Source: Anadara kagoshimensis
Taxonomy: Eukaryota > Mollusca > Bivalvia > Arcoida > Arcidae
DNA length: 64,000 bases
Assembly: GCA_021292105.1 (NCBI GenBank)
Contig: CM037874.1
Location: forward strand, 17,218,615-17,282,614
Direction: 5' to 3'
The notes under the pieces are model-generated. The model was not told the DNA's origin, did no database searches, and saw nothing but the letters and a program-made list of their open reading frames with translations. Shown here piece after piece: positions 1 through 13,272 of the stretch (the first letter of the stretch is position 1; the number at the start of each line of letters is the position of its first letter). Made by a program: the position numbers and the translations under genes.

Positions 1-941
1 ACAAATTAAAAAAAATCAACTAGTTGAGAGAGGGAAATCTTAACCCAAATGTCAAATGAGCATTGAAATTTTAGAATTTTCTAAATAAAATACATGTATT
101 AAAAATGTGTAGTACAAAAATGTGTGATAGAAGGTCTAATGTTTTATCCAGAATGAGTAGAGTCGAGAATAAGTAATGGTATTTTACGCCCTAGTCAAGA
201 TTATTTCATTTATCCGGGATGTTGGAGGAAAGCGGAGTGCCCGAAAACGCATGTACAGAAATCGAGGTCCGACCGTAAACCATTGATGCGTTTAAGACGA
301 TGGTCTCATCACCTGTATTAAGTCACCTGTGCGATCGCCAGCCCGTTAAGTTACAATGGGAACTAGATATACCCGATTTTCAAATTTAAATTTCACCAAT
401 AACAATATTATTTTCTAAAAATGTCTGGTTCTCAGTGAAAAATACATACTGTCACGAATATTCAAATATAAAAATGATTATTATATAATTATTAAATTCC
501 ATCTTTATGATTGGCTAAAACGGTAACACGTGACCACTGGATCTCACATCATATACCACGGATTTTCCGGTGAATATCAAATTCGGTGTACGTCATCGAT
601 TTTTGTTGACGTTCTCCGTAAAATGATTAGAACGTCATCAATTAAGTGTACGCAAGTGATTGTGTCTTGTTATTTTTTTCATAGAACGTTGACGTTATGG
701 CATTATCAATTTACAATAGTGTATATTTGATTGTGTCTCATCTGGAATGTCATTTATTTTTTCATAGAATCAGACTTAAAAAGTCATATTGATCTAACTA
801 ATGCGGGATAATTTTAGTTTGATCAACCAGGGTGGGCAGGGAAATCTTAACATTGGTAAAATAGTTAGATTGTCTGGTCACAGGTTTGAGAAAACATTGT
901 CAGCCGAAGTGCCACAGTAGCTTAATTATATAATAAAACAG

Positions 942-1075
942 TTATGGACTTTTTAGTGGTTGTATATGGTGTGATATTCACCGGAAAAATAAATATTGAC
1001 CTCGGCTGTCGCCTCGATCAATATTTATTTTTCCGGTGAATATCACACCATATACAACCACTAAAAAGTCCATAA
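942..1075. repeat. Perfect palindrome, 58-bp arms, 18-bp spacer
   Basis: 942-999 and 1018-1075 are exact reverse complements (arm begins ttatggactttttagtgg) with the GC-richer spacer cctcggctgtcgcctcga. A related fragment (atataccac...ttttccggtgaatat) occurs near 551-578. Confidence 0.95.
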
Positions 1076-2418
1076 TTGTATATTAAAATATCTTGAAAAA
1101 AATCCATTCCACTTTTTGATTTAAAATATGGTGACATTTTACTTAATTTCCCTATGAAACTCATTAGAAAGTGCACAGCACTGTTTTTATAAACAGCTTT
1201 TTTTTATTAAAGATATAGAAAAGTGAAAATGTCTGGTTTTCATGATAAAGTTCACATCGTGATGAAAATTCAGTTATAAAAATCTTTGTGGTACCTTTAA
1301 AAAAATCCATTCCACTTTTAATTTGAAATTTAGGTGGTACAATATTTGTATCAATATTTCAGTCAGTGGATAAGGGCCAATATGATAGACTACCGGTATG
1401 TATATACTATGGATATGTATAGACTATCATGGTTAAATACTAGCCTACTGGATCTAATACAACATTGTGCCCTTTTCTATTTAAAATATTATTAAAGAAT
1501 TAAATGAAGTTAGAAAAAATAGGAAGTAATGAAACGTGCACATTTTTATTTTCCATTTTATTATAATTCTTATTTATTTAAATAATAGCGTATGGGACGT
1601 TAAAATAACAAAAGTTCAGAAAAAAATGTACATTTTTATTTATTATATTTCATTTAACTAATAATAATAATATCTATTTTATTCAAGTTTCAAAAGTAAT
1701 CAATGCCATAAAACATTTAACCCTAAATGAAATATAACATGATTATTCCCAGCCATGTTATTATTATTAGGAAACAACATTGAAGATGACTTAGTTAAAA
1801 TTAACATTTACATTTAAATAATTGTCTATTGAACTGATTTAAAATTGTTTTAATTATACTCAAATAAACAAAACAGGGTGACGAAAATAAATTTATAACT
1901 AATATTTATTAGATTTGCAAACGGTTCGTGATAAAATTATCATTCAAATACATCACATTTAATAATAATAATAATAATAATAATAACTATAACACCACGC
2001 AGTTACTACATCTAATTTAAATAAAGCAGTGATGTTAGTTGCCTGCCATGACACAAATAACATGATCTAGGTAAAGTGATGGGTTAGGTTCGATTTTTTG
2101 TTGATTGGGAAATTAATTGATTAATGAAACAAGTAGGTAAACCGTCACGCTTGAGCCCCTACTGTTAATTAGGAACGTTATGTTCAGATTTTTTTAAGTT
2201 CTCATGAACTTTTAGAATATTATATCGCATTTTGACCATGTCCCGATCATGTCCTGATTGTTAAAATAAAAAGTATATTATTGTATATTGATCATATTTA
2301 TTGAACAATATTTGTGACTTGAGAGTGATAAATCTCTCTCTCTCTCCAAAACGTTACACATGCCTTTGTCCTTACCAGTGCCAGGTTTATGTTGCATTCT
2401 TTTCACAGTTCAGGTCGA

Positions 2419-2521
2419 TAAATAAAATAAAATAAAATAAAATAAAATAAAATAAAATAAAATAAAATAAAATAAAATAAATAAAATAAAATAAAATAAA
2501 ATAAAATAATAAAATAAAATA
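2419..2521 (+). repeat. (AAAAT)n microsatellite
   Basis: About 20 near-perfect aaaat units with one ataaat break. Confidence 0.97.
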
Positions 2522-2605
2522 CTATTCAGCATTGGATTTGTCGGTTCAATTAGATGAATATCAAATCATCTAATTATAAAAAATAAACATAAGAAAAATC
2601 ATAGT

Positions 2606-2607
2606 AT

Positions 2608-2662
<55 letters not shown>

Positions 2663-2761
2663 TAATCAAGCTAAAATTAATTGTTTTAAAAAAACGAAGA
2701 TTTATTATTTAAATCTCTGCTAGATTGCATTGTTGATGCTAAGAAAATATCTTATCAATTT

Positions 2762-2804
<43 letters not shown>

Positions 2805-2940
2805 TTATTTATAATCAAGCTAAAATGAAATGTTTTAAAAAACGAAGATTTATTATTTAAATCTCTGCTAGATTGCATTGTTGATGCTAAGAAAACATCT
2901 TATCAATTTTTATTTATTTATTTATTTATTTATTTAGTAT
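2606..2940 (+). repeat. (TTTA)n runs inside a roughly 146-bp tandem unit
   Basis: ttta runs at 2606-2661, 2760-2806 and 2908-2936 alternate with a conserved block (ataatcaagctaaaat...gattgcattgttgatgctaa) at 2662-2755 and 2810-2905. A third, decayed block follows to about 3010. Confidence 0.93.
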
Positions 2941-4933
2941 TTATATAAAACATTAATATAGCTAGAATAGAATATTTAAAAACGCTGATTTAATTTTTAT
3001 TTAAACTTGGAGTAAGCATATAAGACTCCGACAAAACGTATTTAAAACAAATACTTGAAACATTTATAAAATTATGATTTCGTGCAAATATTCAATAAGC
3101 TAGTACATATGCATGTTAATTTTTCTTCATCATTTCATTACGAGATGCATTCAGGTCATTAGTGTCTAAATACTGATTATAATCCGTCTGCGTTTAGCCA
3201 GAGACATCTAAAAACCCCGATTGGATTTTTGTTGATCTATAATCACTTATTGCTCTCCCAGATTGGAATTATCTGACAGGTCACGCTCGACTGAACTACC
3301 TTTATAACTGTAAAGTATATCACACCTGAGATGGTCAGTATAGGACGACTTCTAATGTAGGGGCAGATAACCCTTCAGATCGGGCCTCGATTTCTGCGTA
3401 TGCCTACCTTCAAGAAAACTGACAAACTTTCTCAAACCAAGTTTTTGAATTCTCGAGCGAGATTTGAACATTGCAAATGAATGTTGCTGATATCCGTAAG
3501 CCAGTCGATCATCGAGGACCAATCCATAACGGACTTTATCTAAAAAGGGTTATGACAACTCTCGGTTAGCATGTGTTCATTCACGCATACTTAATCTGTA
3601 TATAGGAGCAGTTATATAATATTTTTGCGGCAAAAACACATACAACATGCAAAAGAGATCAGTATTTTTAGGTATCGTAATAACAGGCTTCAACATTAAA
3701 AGCTATTTGTGGCCTTGTGTCATAAAGTATATATAAAGCCATTTGAAAACTATTTGAACGTGAAATTCAGCCCGCCTCACTTGGTTTGAAATGGAGATAT
3801 CTCAGCCCTAAGCAAAGCAACACAAATTAACTGTGAAGTACACTGTATATGAAGAAAGTATATATACTTACTTTAGTTGGAATAATTTTCCTTTTCTCAT
3901 ATTTGTAATTAGGAAAACTTATAGGTTTGGCTTTAAATGTACTGGAATAAGCTTTAGCAGGAACGAACATATCTGTAAACCCGGATGTCCTGGTTGGTCC
4001 ATAAACTTAGGTACTGAACATATGTCCGTAACTATCATCTCTCAAAACTCCGTACACCTACGTGGGTCATTAAAAGTCTATTATGAAACACGAAAATCAT
4101 CTTTACATCTTAGTACATTCTGTGTTCTGTTTTGAATTAATAAAAAATACAAGTATATTAAAATATCATTCCAGTAAAAGCCGAGTAGAAATGGTCTTTT
4201 GTAATTATAGTCGATAATTCTGACAGATTGGCAAACGGGAGGTAATTAAGGATGTATACGCAATCCTCAGAGGATTTCATCTTGGCGAGTTCCTATCTAA
4301 AAGTCGAAATATATGCCGGTTGTTGACGGCAAGTATACAAACTAGACGTTAGGGAGTTCAAGGAATACGTGTCAGAATTTTTTATTTAAACTACTGTAGA
4401 AGGTTTACCAATGTGTGAAAATTAAAATAATAATTTTAACAGTAAAAAGAATAAAAACATAAGTTGAACATATCGTCCCGTTTGTTCTATAGTCATTTTA
4501 TGATAATATTGTTATAAAACTGGGACTAATTTGTATGGTCTGTATTCATCACGGATCGATCGTAATTTATCAGTACATACAGTTCTTAAATATTTTATTG
4601 CAACCAAAAATAAAATTTTTTATTTCTTTTTTTTCTATATCTATTCAACTACTTACACCTTTATAGTAAAGATATACACGTATTTAAAGAAGATGAATAA
4701 AATGAGTTGGACAATGACAGAGAAGACCTACATTTATTGCTTGCCTGAGATAAGGAAATCTTAATCCAAGGTCTAATATTTTTACCATGACCAAAGCGAG
4801 TACAGTAGAATAGAAACCACATACGTTCGGCAAGGAAATTGTCAAACTTTATCATTATAGGGTCTGTCTCGAGGGGGTTCGAACGATATTTTCAATATAA
4901 TCCGTTTAAAAGTACAGTTTGACTTACAAGTTT

Positions 4934-4986
4934 TATGTATGTATGTATGTATGTATGTATGTATGTATGTATGTATGTATGTATGT
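4934..4986 (+). repeat. (TATG)n microsatellite
   Basis: About 13 perfect tatg units. Confidence 0.97.
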
Positions 4987-6666
4987 TTGGTACTGGACTA
5001 GGCTTTATATATACAAAGTTCATAAGTCACAATGAGCAGTTGTCTGAAAGATGTTTTTAAAAGAAAAAAATGCCTAAGTCTTTTTCCAACGTCGGTCCCA
5101 CTAATGCGAACGAAACTTAGTTACTATTGTTTGTCAGTTGTCTGTGCCATTGTGCTACTCTTACATTCCAATGAGCGTTCAAAGAAGCAAACCCATTGTT
5201 GGACAATGGACAAGTGACAATTACAAAATCAGCACCGACGCTAAGCATTCAATGTAAATATAAGTGGTGTGGTGCAAGTGCTTCAGCCATTTAGTTTGTT
5301 TAACAACCATTGGTCGATAAATAACTAGAAAACTAACCACGAAAACATTAATAATGCATCAATCCTTACCTACACAAAATGTAATAAATATGGCACCATT
5401 TGAGTTAAGACGAACTGAACACTTATCAATGGCCCTTTTTATTGCATAGCAAAAGTCAATGAAAACCTGCAAAGTTGTTCTAATTTATCACCATTTTATA
5501 AGCTTTATGCATATGAACTCTTGTACTTTTCTGACCGGGTGTCCCTGATGTGCCATTGCAATAACTGTTGAAGTATACATTATGATTCCATTGACGGGTA
5601 ACAAGTACCCGTGGTGCCTCTTTGAAATATTAATGACCTCTTCCTCGGTACGAAATCTGTGTTTACAAACACAATATGAAATAAAGAGGTTAATATTTGT
5701 TATGTCTTAGGTCTCAATAATAAATGATTGACCATGACCTTGAGATCATACTTTTTATGAATAATGAATGCATATAGGATACCCGTGTGTAAAAACATAC
5801 GTGTATATGTAATTGCTTTGTCCGAACAGGAAAAACATGCCATTCAGTCAAACTCGTGAATTCAAATCCCGTGTTTGATTTCACATTGCTGCTGACGTAG
5901 AATAAATTGTTGGGCTAATCTCCACAATTTCTTATTTTGCCGTCTCGTTGATAATAAGACCAACTGGAAATAGATAGCCCTGCTTAAAGCTCATATTAAG
6001 CTTTGAATTATTTCTATTGCCAATTTGTGATATGACTGCATAGTTTAGGCTCCAGGCAAGGATGTACTTATATACACATATATAACGTTACAGAAATTCA
6101 CTGTACACCTTATTATAAAGTATTTTAACCGTATTTTTCTTACTTAAATCCAGCCGTCATCTACTATTGGTGCAGAAAATTATTATTCCTATCGGATGTA
6201 GTGTTTATAACTATGCTATAATTGATGGGACCTTATACACCATATCTGAGGTACATTTACTTATGCAACATTAATGCGTTCATAAACATTAGAATATATT
6301 TTCGTTTCATTTGTATTGCATATAACTAAGTAGAGAAGCAGATAAGAGTCATTTTTGAGAAGAATTGTGTAAATGGCGATGCATTGTGTAAATGATGATG
6401 CAAGCATCAAATTTGGCACAATAGATCCTTGGAAATTCACACAATTGCCCAATTGAAAATCTAAGCTGGCGGCAATTTTCAAGTTGGCTGACAAAAACAG
6501 TCGATTGAAGATGTTTTGCTTAGAAATATTTGAAGTTTCCAATTTGCATGATATAAGTGTGAATTATGTTTCCAGAAGGCTACTGATCACATTTAGTAGA
6601 TTGGCCAATTAAAAATCCAAGATTGCCGCCATTTTTTTCGATTACCGCCGAGATATTCGCCTGCAG

Positions 6667-6960
6667 ACGAGTGAACTGAGTAACGGTGTTTAACGTCCCA
6701 GTCAAAAATAATTCGCTTACACCGAGAAGCTGTCACCTAAACTGGGGCGAAGGTGCAGCGTGAGAAATTTTGCCTATGCGTTGCGCTGATGGCATTATAC
6801 AGCAGGGTTCTTTATTGTACCACGCCTACCGTGACACGGGACTTCGTTTATTTTTAAGTTTCCACCCGAAAGAACCGTGACTCTCATTTCGTAATGCCGA
6901 GTGATTGGCGAAAGAACAGTCACTACCCTCTTTCAAGTCGTTGGTCATACCCGGTCGGGG
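6667..6960 (-). mobile_element. 5'-truncated tRNA-derived SINE
   Basis: Begins with the family tail (gtgtttaacgtcccagtc) and runs to cccggtcgggg; the tRNA-like head is missing. Flanked by cctgcag at 6660-6666 and 6961-6967, so it may have inserted in truncated form. Confidence 0.8.
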
Positions 6961-7905
6961 CCTGCAGGTGATGTTTTGCTAGATCTATTTGTAGTTTTTA
7001 TTAATTACGATCTTAGGGTGGAAGCCTATTTTTAGAGGGCTATTGATAAAATCTGCCCGATTGGCCAATTGAGAATCCAAGATGGTGGCAATAATTCCAG
7101 ATGGCAAAAGGGATAAATATCACATTTTGCCATTATATTAGGAACATCGCTTGAAAATGTCACTATAAAGTACATACTTTGTCTTATAGCATCAAACTAT
7201 GCACAAAAGGAATTGCGTTTTCTATAGGCAGACAATTAGGTATCGTGAATAGCAAAGCTTTCACTGCGAAAATTGTCGAAATATCATTAAGCAATAATAT
7301 CTTCAGTTTTGCAATAATATCTTCAGAAACTCAGAACTGTCAATTTGTTATACTATATCAAGGCAATGTCAATAGATCTTTTGAGTATGTAAAACTTTAT
7401 CAGAGTATACGCCAATATATTTCGCGGCATTCGGAGATTAGCATACTGGGGAAAATTCGCAGTAAAAGCTTCACTATGCCGGAACCCTTTTTTGTGCCTA
7501 TATGAAATACATGTATACTATGTAGCAATATGAGCTTAGTTTGGTGTTTTGATGAACTGAAAGTAAGAATACTAGGTAGTGGCGTTGCCTATAGGTAGTA
7601 TTAGATAATGGAACTAAGTAAAAGATTCATTACGTTCGAACCCATTCCTTTCTATTAGAAATGTGCTGTTTTGTGATACTACTTAGTTTGATGCTTTTGG
7701 GTCGTATATTCCGGGGATGTGAGGGTAAGCATACTCAGCGTAATAACGGAAGTGTGCAATAAATGGTAGCTCCTGTATATATTGAAAACAAAAAAAAACT
7801 GTACAAAAACTACCCTAGCTCTCGCTTCGATGAACAGGAGCTACCTGTGGTAGCTACTTCCGTTCATACACTGTGATACTTCCTATGGATAGTATTTCTT
7901 TGCAG

Positions 7906-8022
7906 TGCCATTGTGCGAGGATATTGGTATTAAGATTCGCCAATTTGTTGGACATGATGTTAATCTTCCAGATGAATTTAAAACAAGATATATTGAAATA
8001 TTGAATAAGTATCATACTTCAG
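7906..8022 (+). CDS. Candidate orphan exon, 38 codons
   Basis: A clean acceptor (TTTCTTTGCAG|TG) and donor (TTCAG|GTATTC) bracket an open frame encoding PLCEDIGIKIRQFVGHDVNL, then PDEFKTRYIEILNKYHTS. Composition looks coding rather than AT-rich noise. Phase is 1 at both ends, so it could be an internal cassette exon of a gene extending left or into the following repeats. The family is not recognised and no partner exon was found. It could equally be a relic exon or part of a transposon. Confidence 0.35.
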
Positions 8023-8499
8023 GTATTCCTTTACTTTTATATAATTCTGAAGCAAGTTTTATAACTTTTACTTACATAAAGCAATCTTTATGGTCACAGA
8101 TTTTTTGTTGTTAAGTTTAATTGTAAGTGTTAGAAACAGATCCACCTGAAAGGTAATACCCTCTCACATGTCATGCTATGCCAGGCCATCTTGAAATAGG
8201 TGACAGCGCATTCTAATGTACGTAGCATGTTAACACACTTTGAAGATACCCTATAGTGTATACCCAGGCACATCCTAGTTTTCCATAAATTTTGAATTAT
8301 AAGTAGCCACATTTACAAAATTTGTGAAAATATATCCCTTTTTAAAGAAGTTTTCTTTAAATTGCTCAAATAAGTTCCTTTTTGAAAGAAAACTCTTGGA
8401 AATTAGTAATCAACTTCTGTTTTGGCTAAAAAGAATGGAATCATAGCACATGTACAAATGGCTACATCCTAAAAATTGAACCAATAGCTCATGAATTAT

Positions 8500-9794
8500 C
8501 AACAAACATGCCAATCCATGTCCAAATCCCAATTCCAATTGCAAAATAAAAACTTTGAAACTGGCAAACCAAGTTAAACAGACAAACTTCCACCAGGGGA
8601 GTAAGGCTGGGTGCTCTGAAAGGGTAAGCACCTCCTGCTTAGCTATACTGGCGAACCAAGTTAAACAGACAAACTTCCACCAGAGGAGTAAGGCTAGCTG
8701 CTCTGGAAGGGTAAGCACCTCCTGCTTAGCTATACTGGCAAACCAAGTTAAACAGACAAACTTCCACCAGGGGAGTAAGGCTGGGTGCTCTGGAAGGGTA
8801 AGCACCTTCGTTTAGCTATACTGGCAAACCAAGTTAAACAGACAAACTTCCACCAGGGGAGTAAGGCTGGGTGCTCTGGAAGGGTAAGCACCTTCGTTTA
8901 GCTATACTGGCGAACCAAGTTAAACAGACAAACTTCCACCAGAGGAGTAAGGCTGGGTGCTCTGGAAGGGTAAGCACCTCCTGCTTAGCTATACTGGCGA
9001 ACCAAGTTAAACAGACAAACTTCCACCAGGGGAGTAAGGCTGGGTGCTCTGGAAGGGTAAGCACCTCCTGCTTAGCTATACTGGCGAACCAAGTTAAACA
9101 GACAAACTTCCACCAGGGGAGTAAGGCTGGGTGCTCTGGAAGGGTAAGCACCTCCTGCTTAGCTATACTGGCGAACCAAGTTAAACAGACAAACTTCCAC
9201 CAGGGGAGTAAGGCTGGGTGCTCTGAAAGGGTAAGCACCTCCCGCTTAGCTATACTGGCGAACCAAGTTAAACAGACAAACTTCCACCAGGGGAGTAAGG
9301 CTGGGTGCTCTGGAAGGGTAAGCACCTCCTGCTTAGCTATACTGGCAAACCAAATTAAACAGACAAACTTCTACCAGGGGAGTAAGGCTGGGTGCTCTGG
9401 AAGGGTAAGCACCTCCTGCTTAGCTATACTGGCGAACCAAGTTAAAAAGACAAACTTCCACCAGGGGAGTAAGACTGGGTGCTCTGGAACGCTAAGCACC
9501 TCCTGCTTAGCTATACTGGCAAACCAAGTTAAACAGACAAACTTCTACCAGGGGAGTAAGGCTGGGTGCTCTGGAAGGGTAAGCACCTCCTGCTTAGCTA
9601 TACTGGCGAACCAAGTTAAACAGACAAACTTCCACCAGGGGAGTAAGGCTGGGTGCTCTGGAAGGGTAAGCACCTCCTGCTTAGCTATACTGGCGAACCA
9701 AGTTAAACAGACAAACTTCCACCAGGGGAGTAAGGCTGGGTGCTCTGGAAGGGTAAGCACCTCCTGCTTAGCTAGCTACACCTGCAACGTGTGA
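8500..9794 (+). mobile_element. Dispersed element whose core is the 87-bp array
   Basis: Flanks aacatgccaatccatgtcc on the left and gctagctacacctgcaacg on the right also surround single-unit copies at about 37931-38092 and 39051-39210. The complete array replaces one unit. Confidence 0.7.
8561..9776 (+). repeat. 87-bp minisatellite, 14 units
   Basis: Units start at 8561, 8648, 8735, 8821, 8907, 8994, 9081, 9168, 9255, 9342, 9429, 9516, 9603 and 9690; period is 87 except two 86-bp units sharing ccttcgttta. Word: ctggcgaaccaagttaaaca. Because 87 is a multiple of three, open frames of up to 307 codons run through it on both strands; these are not genes. Confidence 0.97.
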
Positions 9795-9900
9795 TTACTG
9801 TAGAAGTCTCATAAAACATAATATTAAGTATTATTAACATGATGAAATATCAAAGGAAGTTTTTTTTTCATTCAGTTTAAGATAATTAACCAATAAACAA

Positions 9901-10067
9901 GGTAAAAGTAACAAACTGGACAGGGGTATGCAGCAAACTGTCTAACACCAGATAGAAGGTAAAAGTAACAAACTGGACAGGGGTATGCAGCAAACTGTCT
10001 AACACCAGATAGAAGGTAAAAGTAACAAACTGGACAGGGGTATGCAGCAAACTGTCTAACGCCAGCT
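9901..10067 (+). repeat. 57-bp tandem repeat, three copies
   Basis: Units start at 9901, 9958 and 10015 with ggtaaaagtaacaaactgga; nearly identical. A minus-strand open frame across it is a by-product of the period being a multiple of three. Confidence 0.95.
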
Positions 10068-10953
10068 ATAAGCAACAGAATTCACAATGTCATGATTGAA
10101 ATGAAAAAATCTGTAGAGAGTTCAACATTACATTTTATTTTAATATTCATTATTTCAATAGTAAAAAATTCACATAACAATATACATATAGAAATACATC
10201 CATTCATGGACATTTCATATTAACATAATTAAAATAAAGAACATTTATCTGGTCTCAATCTGTATTCAAAATGTATATGGAAATGCTTAAGTTTCTGCAA
10301 ATATATTTATTATTTTGATAATAATGGTGATGAAATTGTTCTGTTTCATATAGATCAGGCCCACTTGCACTTACTTTAGACTCGAGTTTTCAACTCAATC
10401 TGAATTGAAATGAGTTTTCAACTCAAATAAATCTGGAAAAAGTATTTGAGAAGGAATTGAGTTTGAGATTTTACTCAATTTGTGGAGTTTTGTGGAAGCA
10501 GGGTCTGATCTCCTGTTAATAAGAAGGTAGCAAATGACAAAAGATAGACTGCCAGTAAGATGCATCTTTTTACAACAGGATTTGAATTAAATTTCACCAA
10601 TTTTTAAAATATTGGGGCATCAAATGGAACAATAATAATCAAACCCAGTCAGACTTCAGCAATAAATCAATGCACATAATTTTTAATAAACAAAACATTT
10701 TTACAACACAAGCAAATGTATTTTGTACCTTTCTGTGTTTTTTAAAACTAAAATGGGATTGTTTTGAACACTCATATTGGAGACTAAAACAAATGCCAGG
10801 GGTATAACAATACTCTTTTGCAATTTATACAAGCGAACATAACTTGCTCAAAATGGAAATATTCAATTTTTTAATGATTATTGCCATACATATTTTGTCT
10901 GATGATTAATGAAACGAAAAATTAACACTAGTTCAATTCCAATGGAACAATCA

Positions 10954-11171
10954 TACAGTACAGACCTGTCGAAAGTTTAACACTGAGCTAACAAAAAGGA
11001 ATCGAAGCTCGGCTTCAAAACGTCCTATATATGACTAGCATGTGGTCCAAAAGTACCTAGAGATAGATAAAAGCTGTTGTCAATATATAGCTAATGAGGG
11101 GCCGAAATGGGTAACTGATTCGGTGCCAATTTGTTAGCTTAGTGTTAAACTTTTGACAGGTCTTTACTATA
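10954..11171. mobile_element. TIR element, family TACAGTACAGACCTGTCGAAAG
   Basis: Left end cagtacagacctgtcgaaag tttaacactgagctaac, right end gttagcttagtgttaaac ttttgacaggtctttacta. TA at both edges suggests a TA target. Non-coding MITE. Confidence 0.8.
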
Positions 11172-11325
11172 CCTCCATGTATATGCCAAACGGACATTTT
11201 CTAGGAAAAAACCCTGCCAACAGCCTTCATTTATGGTCAGCCTGTTGACATAAAGTGTAATATTTTTAAATATGTTTATACATGTAAGTTCAATTTAATA
11301 CTTGTATAAAAAACAAATGCAAAGA

Positions 11326-11508
11326 TACAGTCAAACCTGTCTATAAAGGCCACCCAAGGGAACCAGTAAAAGTATCCTTAGTGGGCAGGTGTTCTTTATA
11401 TACAGGTTCAAATAATATGAATAATGAACAATTGGGATACAAATCTACTGGTCTTTACAAGCAGGTGACTCTTATATGTAGAAGGTCTTTAAGGTGGGTT
11501 TGACTGTA
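11326..11508. mobile_element. TA-flanked MITE, TIR ACAGTCAAACC
   Basis: Left tacagtcaaacctgtctata, right gtgggtttgactgta; body has inverse words for 'aggtggtcttt'. TA at both edges fits a Tc1/mariner-type target. Confidence 0.75.
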
Positions 11509-12694
11509 CTTGATTATTCAATCTAAAGGGTCATCGTAATCATCCAATTTAAGATAATTGGAAACTAATATGTATAAAAATAATTAGTTCAAGAAATGAT
11601 TTTCATGAAAGAAAGAACACTTACATGTAAATACTATATTATTTTGGCATCAAAATAATTAACATTGAACTGCATGGAGAATTGATGAATTTGATTTATA
11701 ACATGTATTAATGTGGACTAAACCAGAGGCAAACATGTAAAAGATAGCCCATGTGGTGGGGGTACATGTAAGAGACAAAAGGATGATATGTATAGTCTGT
11801 CAAGTTTGACCTGGCCATTTGACATTTAGTTTGAATAGGACTTATAGACTGTGTGATTTAGGTAAGACAGCATGTTTCATTACTATGAATTCCCAGTATC
11901 TAGTGTTATGCTTGTCTATACTTATACATTTATATCAGTTTTATGTAGCCCTAAATTACACAATGGGTTTGTCTGTTTGATAATCCAAATTAAAGGTCAA
12001 ACGGCCAGGTCAAACTTGATGCAATATTTAAAGATAAAAATAACAAATTTTAATATGGAAGAATAGACCGCACAGCTTTAAAGAGGTAATAGGGAAACCC
12101 CATTTTGGTGAACTTAAGTTCACAGTTAATGGAATAATTTAATGAGCGCATTATCCATGGTAGTTATGTCAATGATGTTGATATAATATATGATACCCTG
12201 CTACATGTTTTAACTTTTAGGAGACTCAGAAATATTGCTAAACAAAAATATGATTTCTTATCTATGCTTGAATTAGACCAGTATTTCTAAAAAAGATAAT
12301 AATAAAAATAATTCTTTTCAGAATTTATCTGTGACCTGCTTTAAAATGACAACATGGAAACAAAATTTACTGAATGTCATAAGTAGTCCAAAGGGCTCGG
12401 AAATTTATATTGTTCATGGTCAAGGACCACCAGATTACACAAACAGAACAGTAAATATTTGAACATATTGTCACTTTTCGGAAATAAGAAACAGATGTAA
12501 TCTCACTACACTGTGGATTTTTTTAATTTTGTTTTTGGAGCTGTAGATTTCAGAATTTACAGGCTCCAGTTTCATTATCATTCTTAGCTAAGATTTTCCT
12601 CAACTTAAATCTGGCACATTTGAAATTTAAATAACTAAATTTTCTAAGATATTCAGAAATTTAAGATGCAATTATTAAGATGGCATTAAGCTTA

Positions 12695-12890
12695 TACTGT
12701 AAACATATTTAATTTCGTGCGTATTTATTTTCGCGGTATAGGAAATTAAGACATATCCGCGTAGTTAAATTTTCACCTTTTAGAAATATGCACTAAAACA
12801 CAATAAGTATAATATAATTTTCGCGCAAAACAAACGACCGTGAAATCAACGAAAAATTAGTACACCGCAAAAATAAATATGTTTACAGTA
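12695..12890. mobile_element. TA-flanked MITE, TIR TACTGTAAACATATTTA
   Basis: Left tactgtaaacatatttaatt, right aaataaatatgtttacagta; internal ttttcgcg / cgcgaaaa words. Mariner-type structure. Confidence 0.8.
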
Positions 12891-13133
12891 ATATTTGTGT
12901 TAAGCTTTGTCAAAATTTGTTATTCATTATACAAAAAGGATTACAAAAGTTGAGGAAATCATTATTAAGAAATGATTGTGAAACTCAGACCTGATCCAAC
13001 ACAAGTCAGTAAAAACAGATTTTCCAAGCCCTAGGCAATGTTTTGTGTATTGCACCTCATTTTACATATAAATAGCACAACAAGCTGCCATCATAATCCT
13101 GCACTTTCTTCAAATATGAGCACTATTTGTCAT

Positions 13134-13139
13134 TTTATT
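13134..13139 (-). promoter_or_regulatory. Candidate MED19 polyadenylation signal
   Basis: AATAAA on the minus strand about 135 bases after the proposed MED19 stop. AT-rich sequence makes chance occurrence likely. Confidence 0.3.
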
Positions 13140-13272
13140 CACTGCACTGTTAGTAAACAAATATCTTGATATCTGCTCTTGATCTGTCACATGTGATAAA
13201 CCACATCATAGACACGCTCAGCTAGGATTAAACTAACACCAGTCTTTATACATTATTTTATAGATCTCTACT

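Larger units (their letters stand above)
1..5400. other. Intergenic, AT-rich, no gene seen
   Basis: Apart from the palindrome at 942 and the microsatellites, only short chance frames (up to 100 codons at 3833-4135, no splice or domain support). 170-230 has a fragment resembling the SINE tail (acgccctagtcaagattatt). Confidence 0.6.
5401..8499. other. Intergenic with dispersed repeats
   Basis: The phrase gattggccaatt..aaatccaagatggcggcaa recurs at about 6435-6485, 6600-6635 and 7055-7095, with the truncated SINE between. An inverted repeat (ggtagctcctg / caggagctacc) lies at about 7767-7845, next to the orphan exon at 7906. Confidence 0.55.

Noticed and set aside
8871-9794. 307-codon plus-strand frame and 131/163-codon minus-strand frames
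   Set aside because: They run through the 87-bp tandem array, whose period is a multiple of three and free of stops on both strands; no splice, start or domain support.
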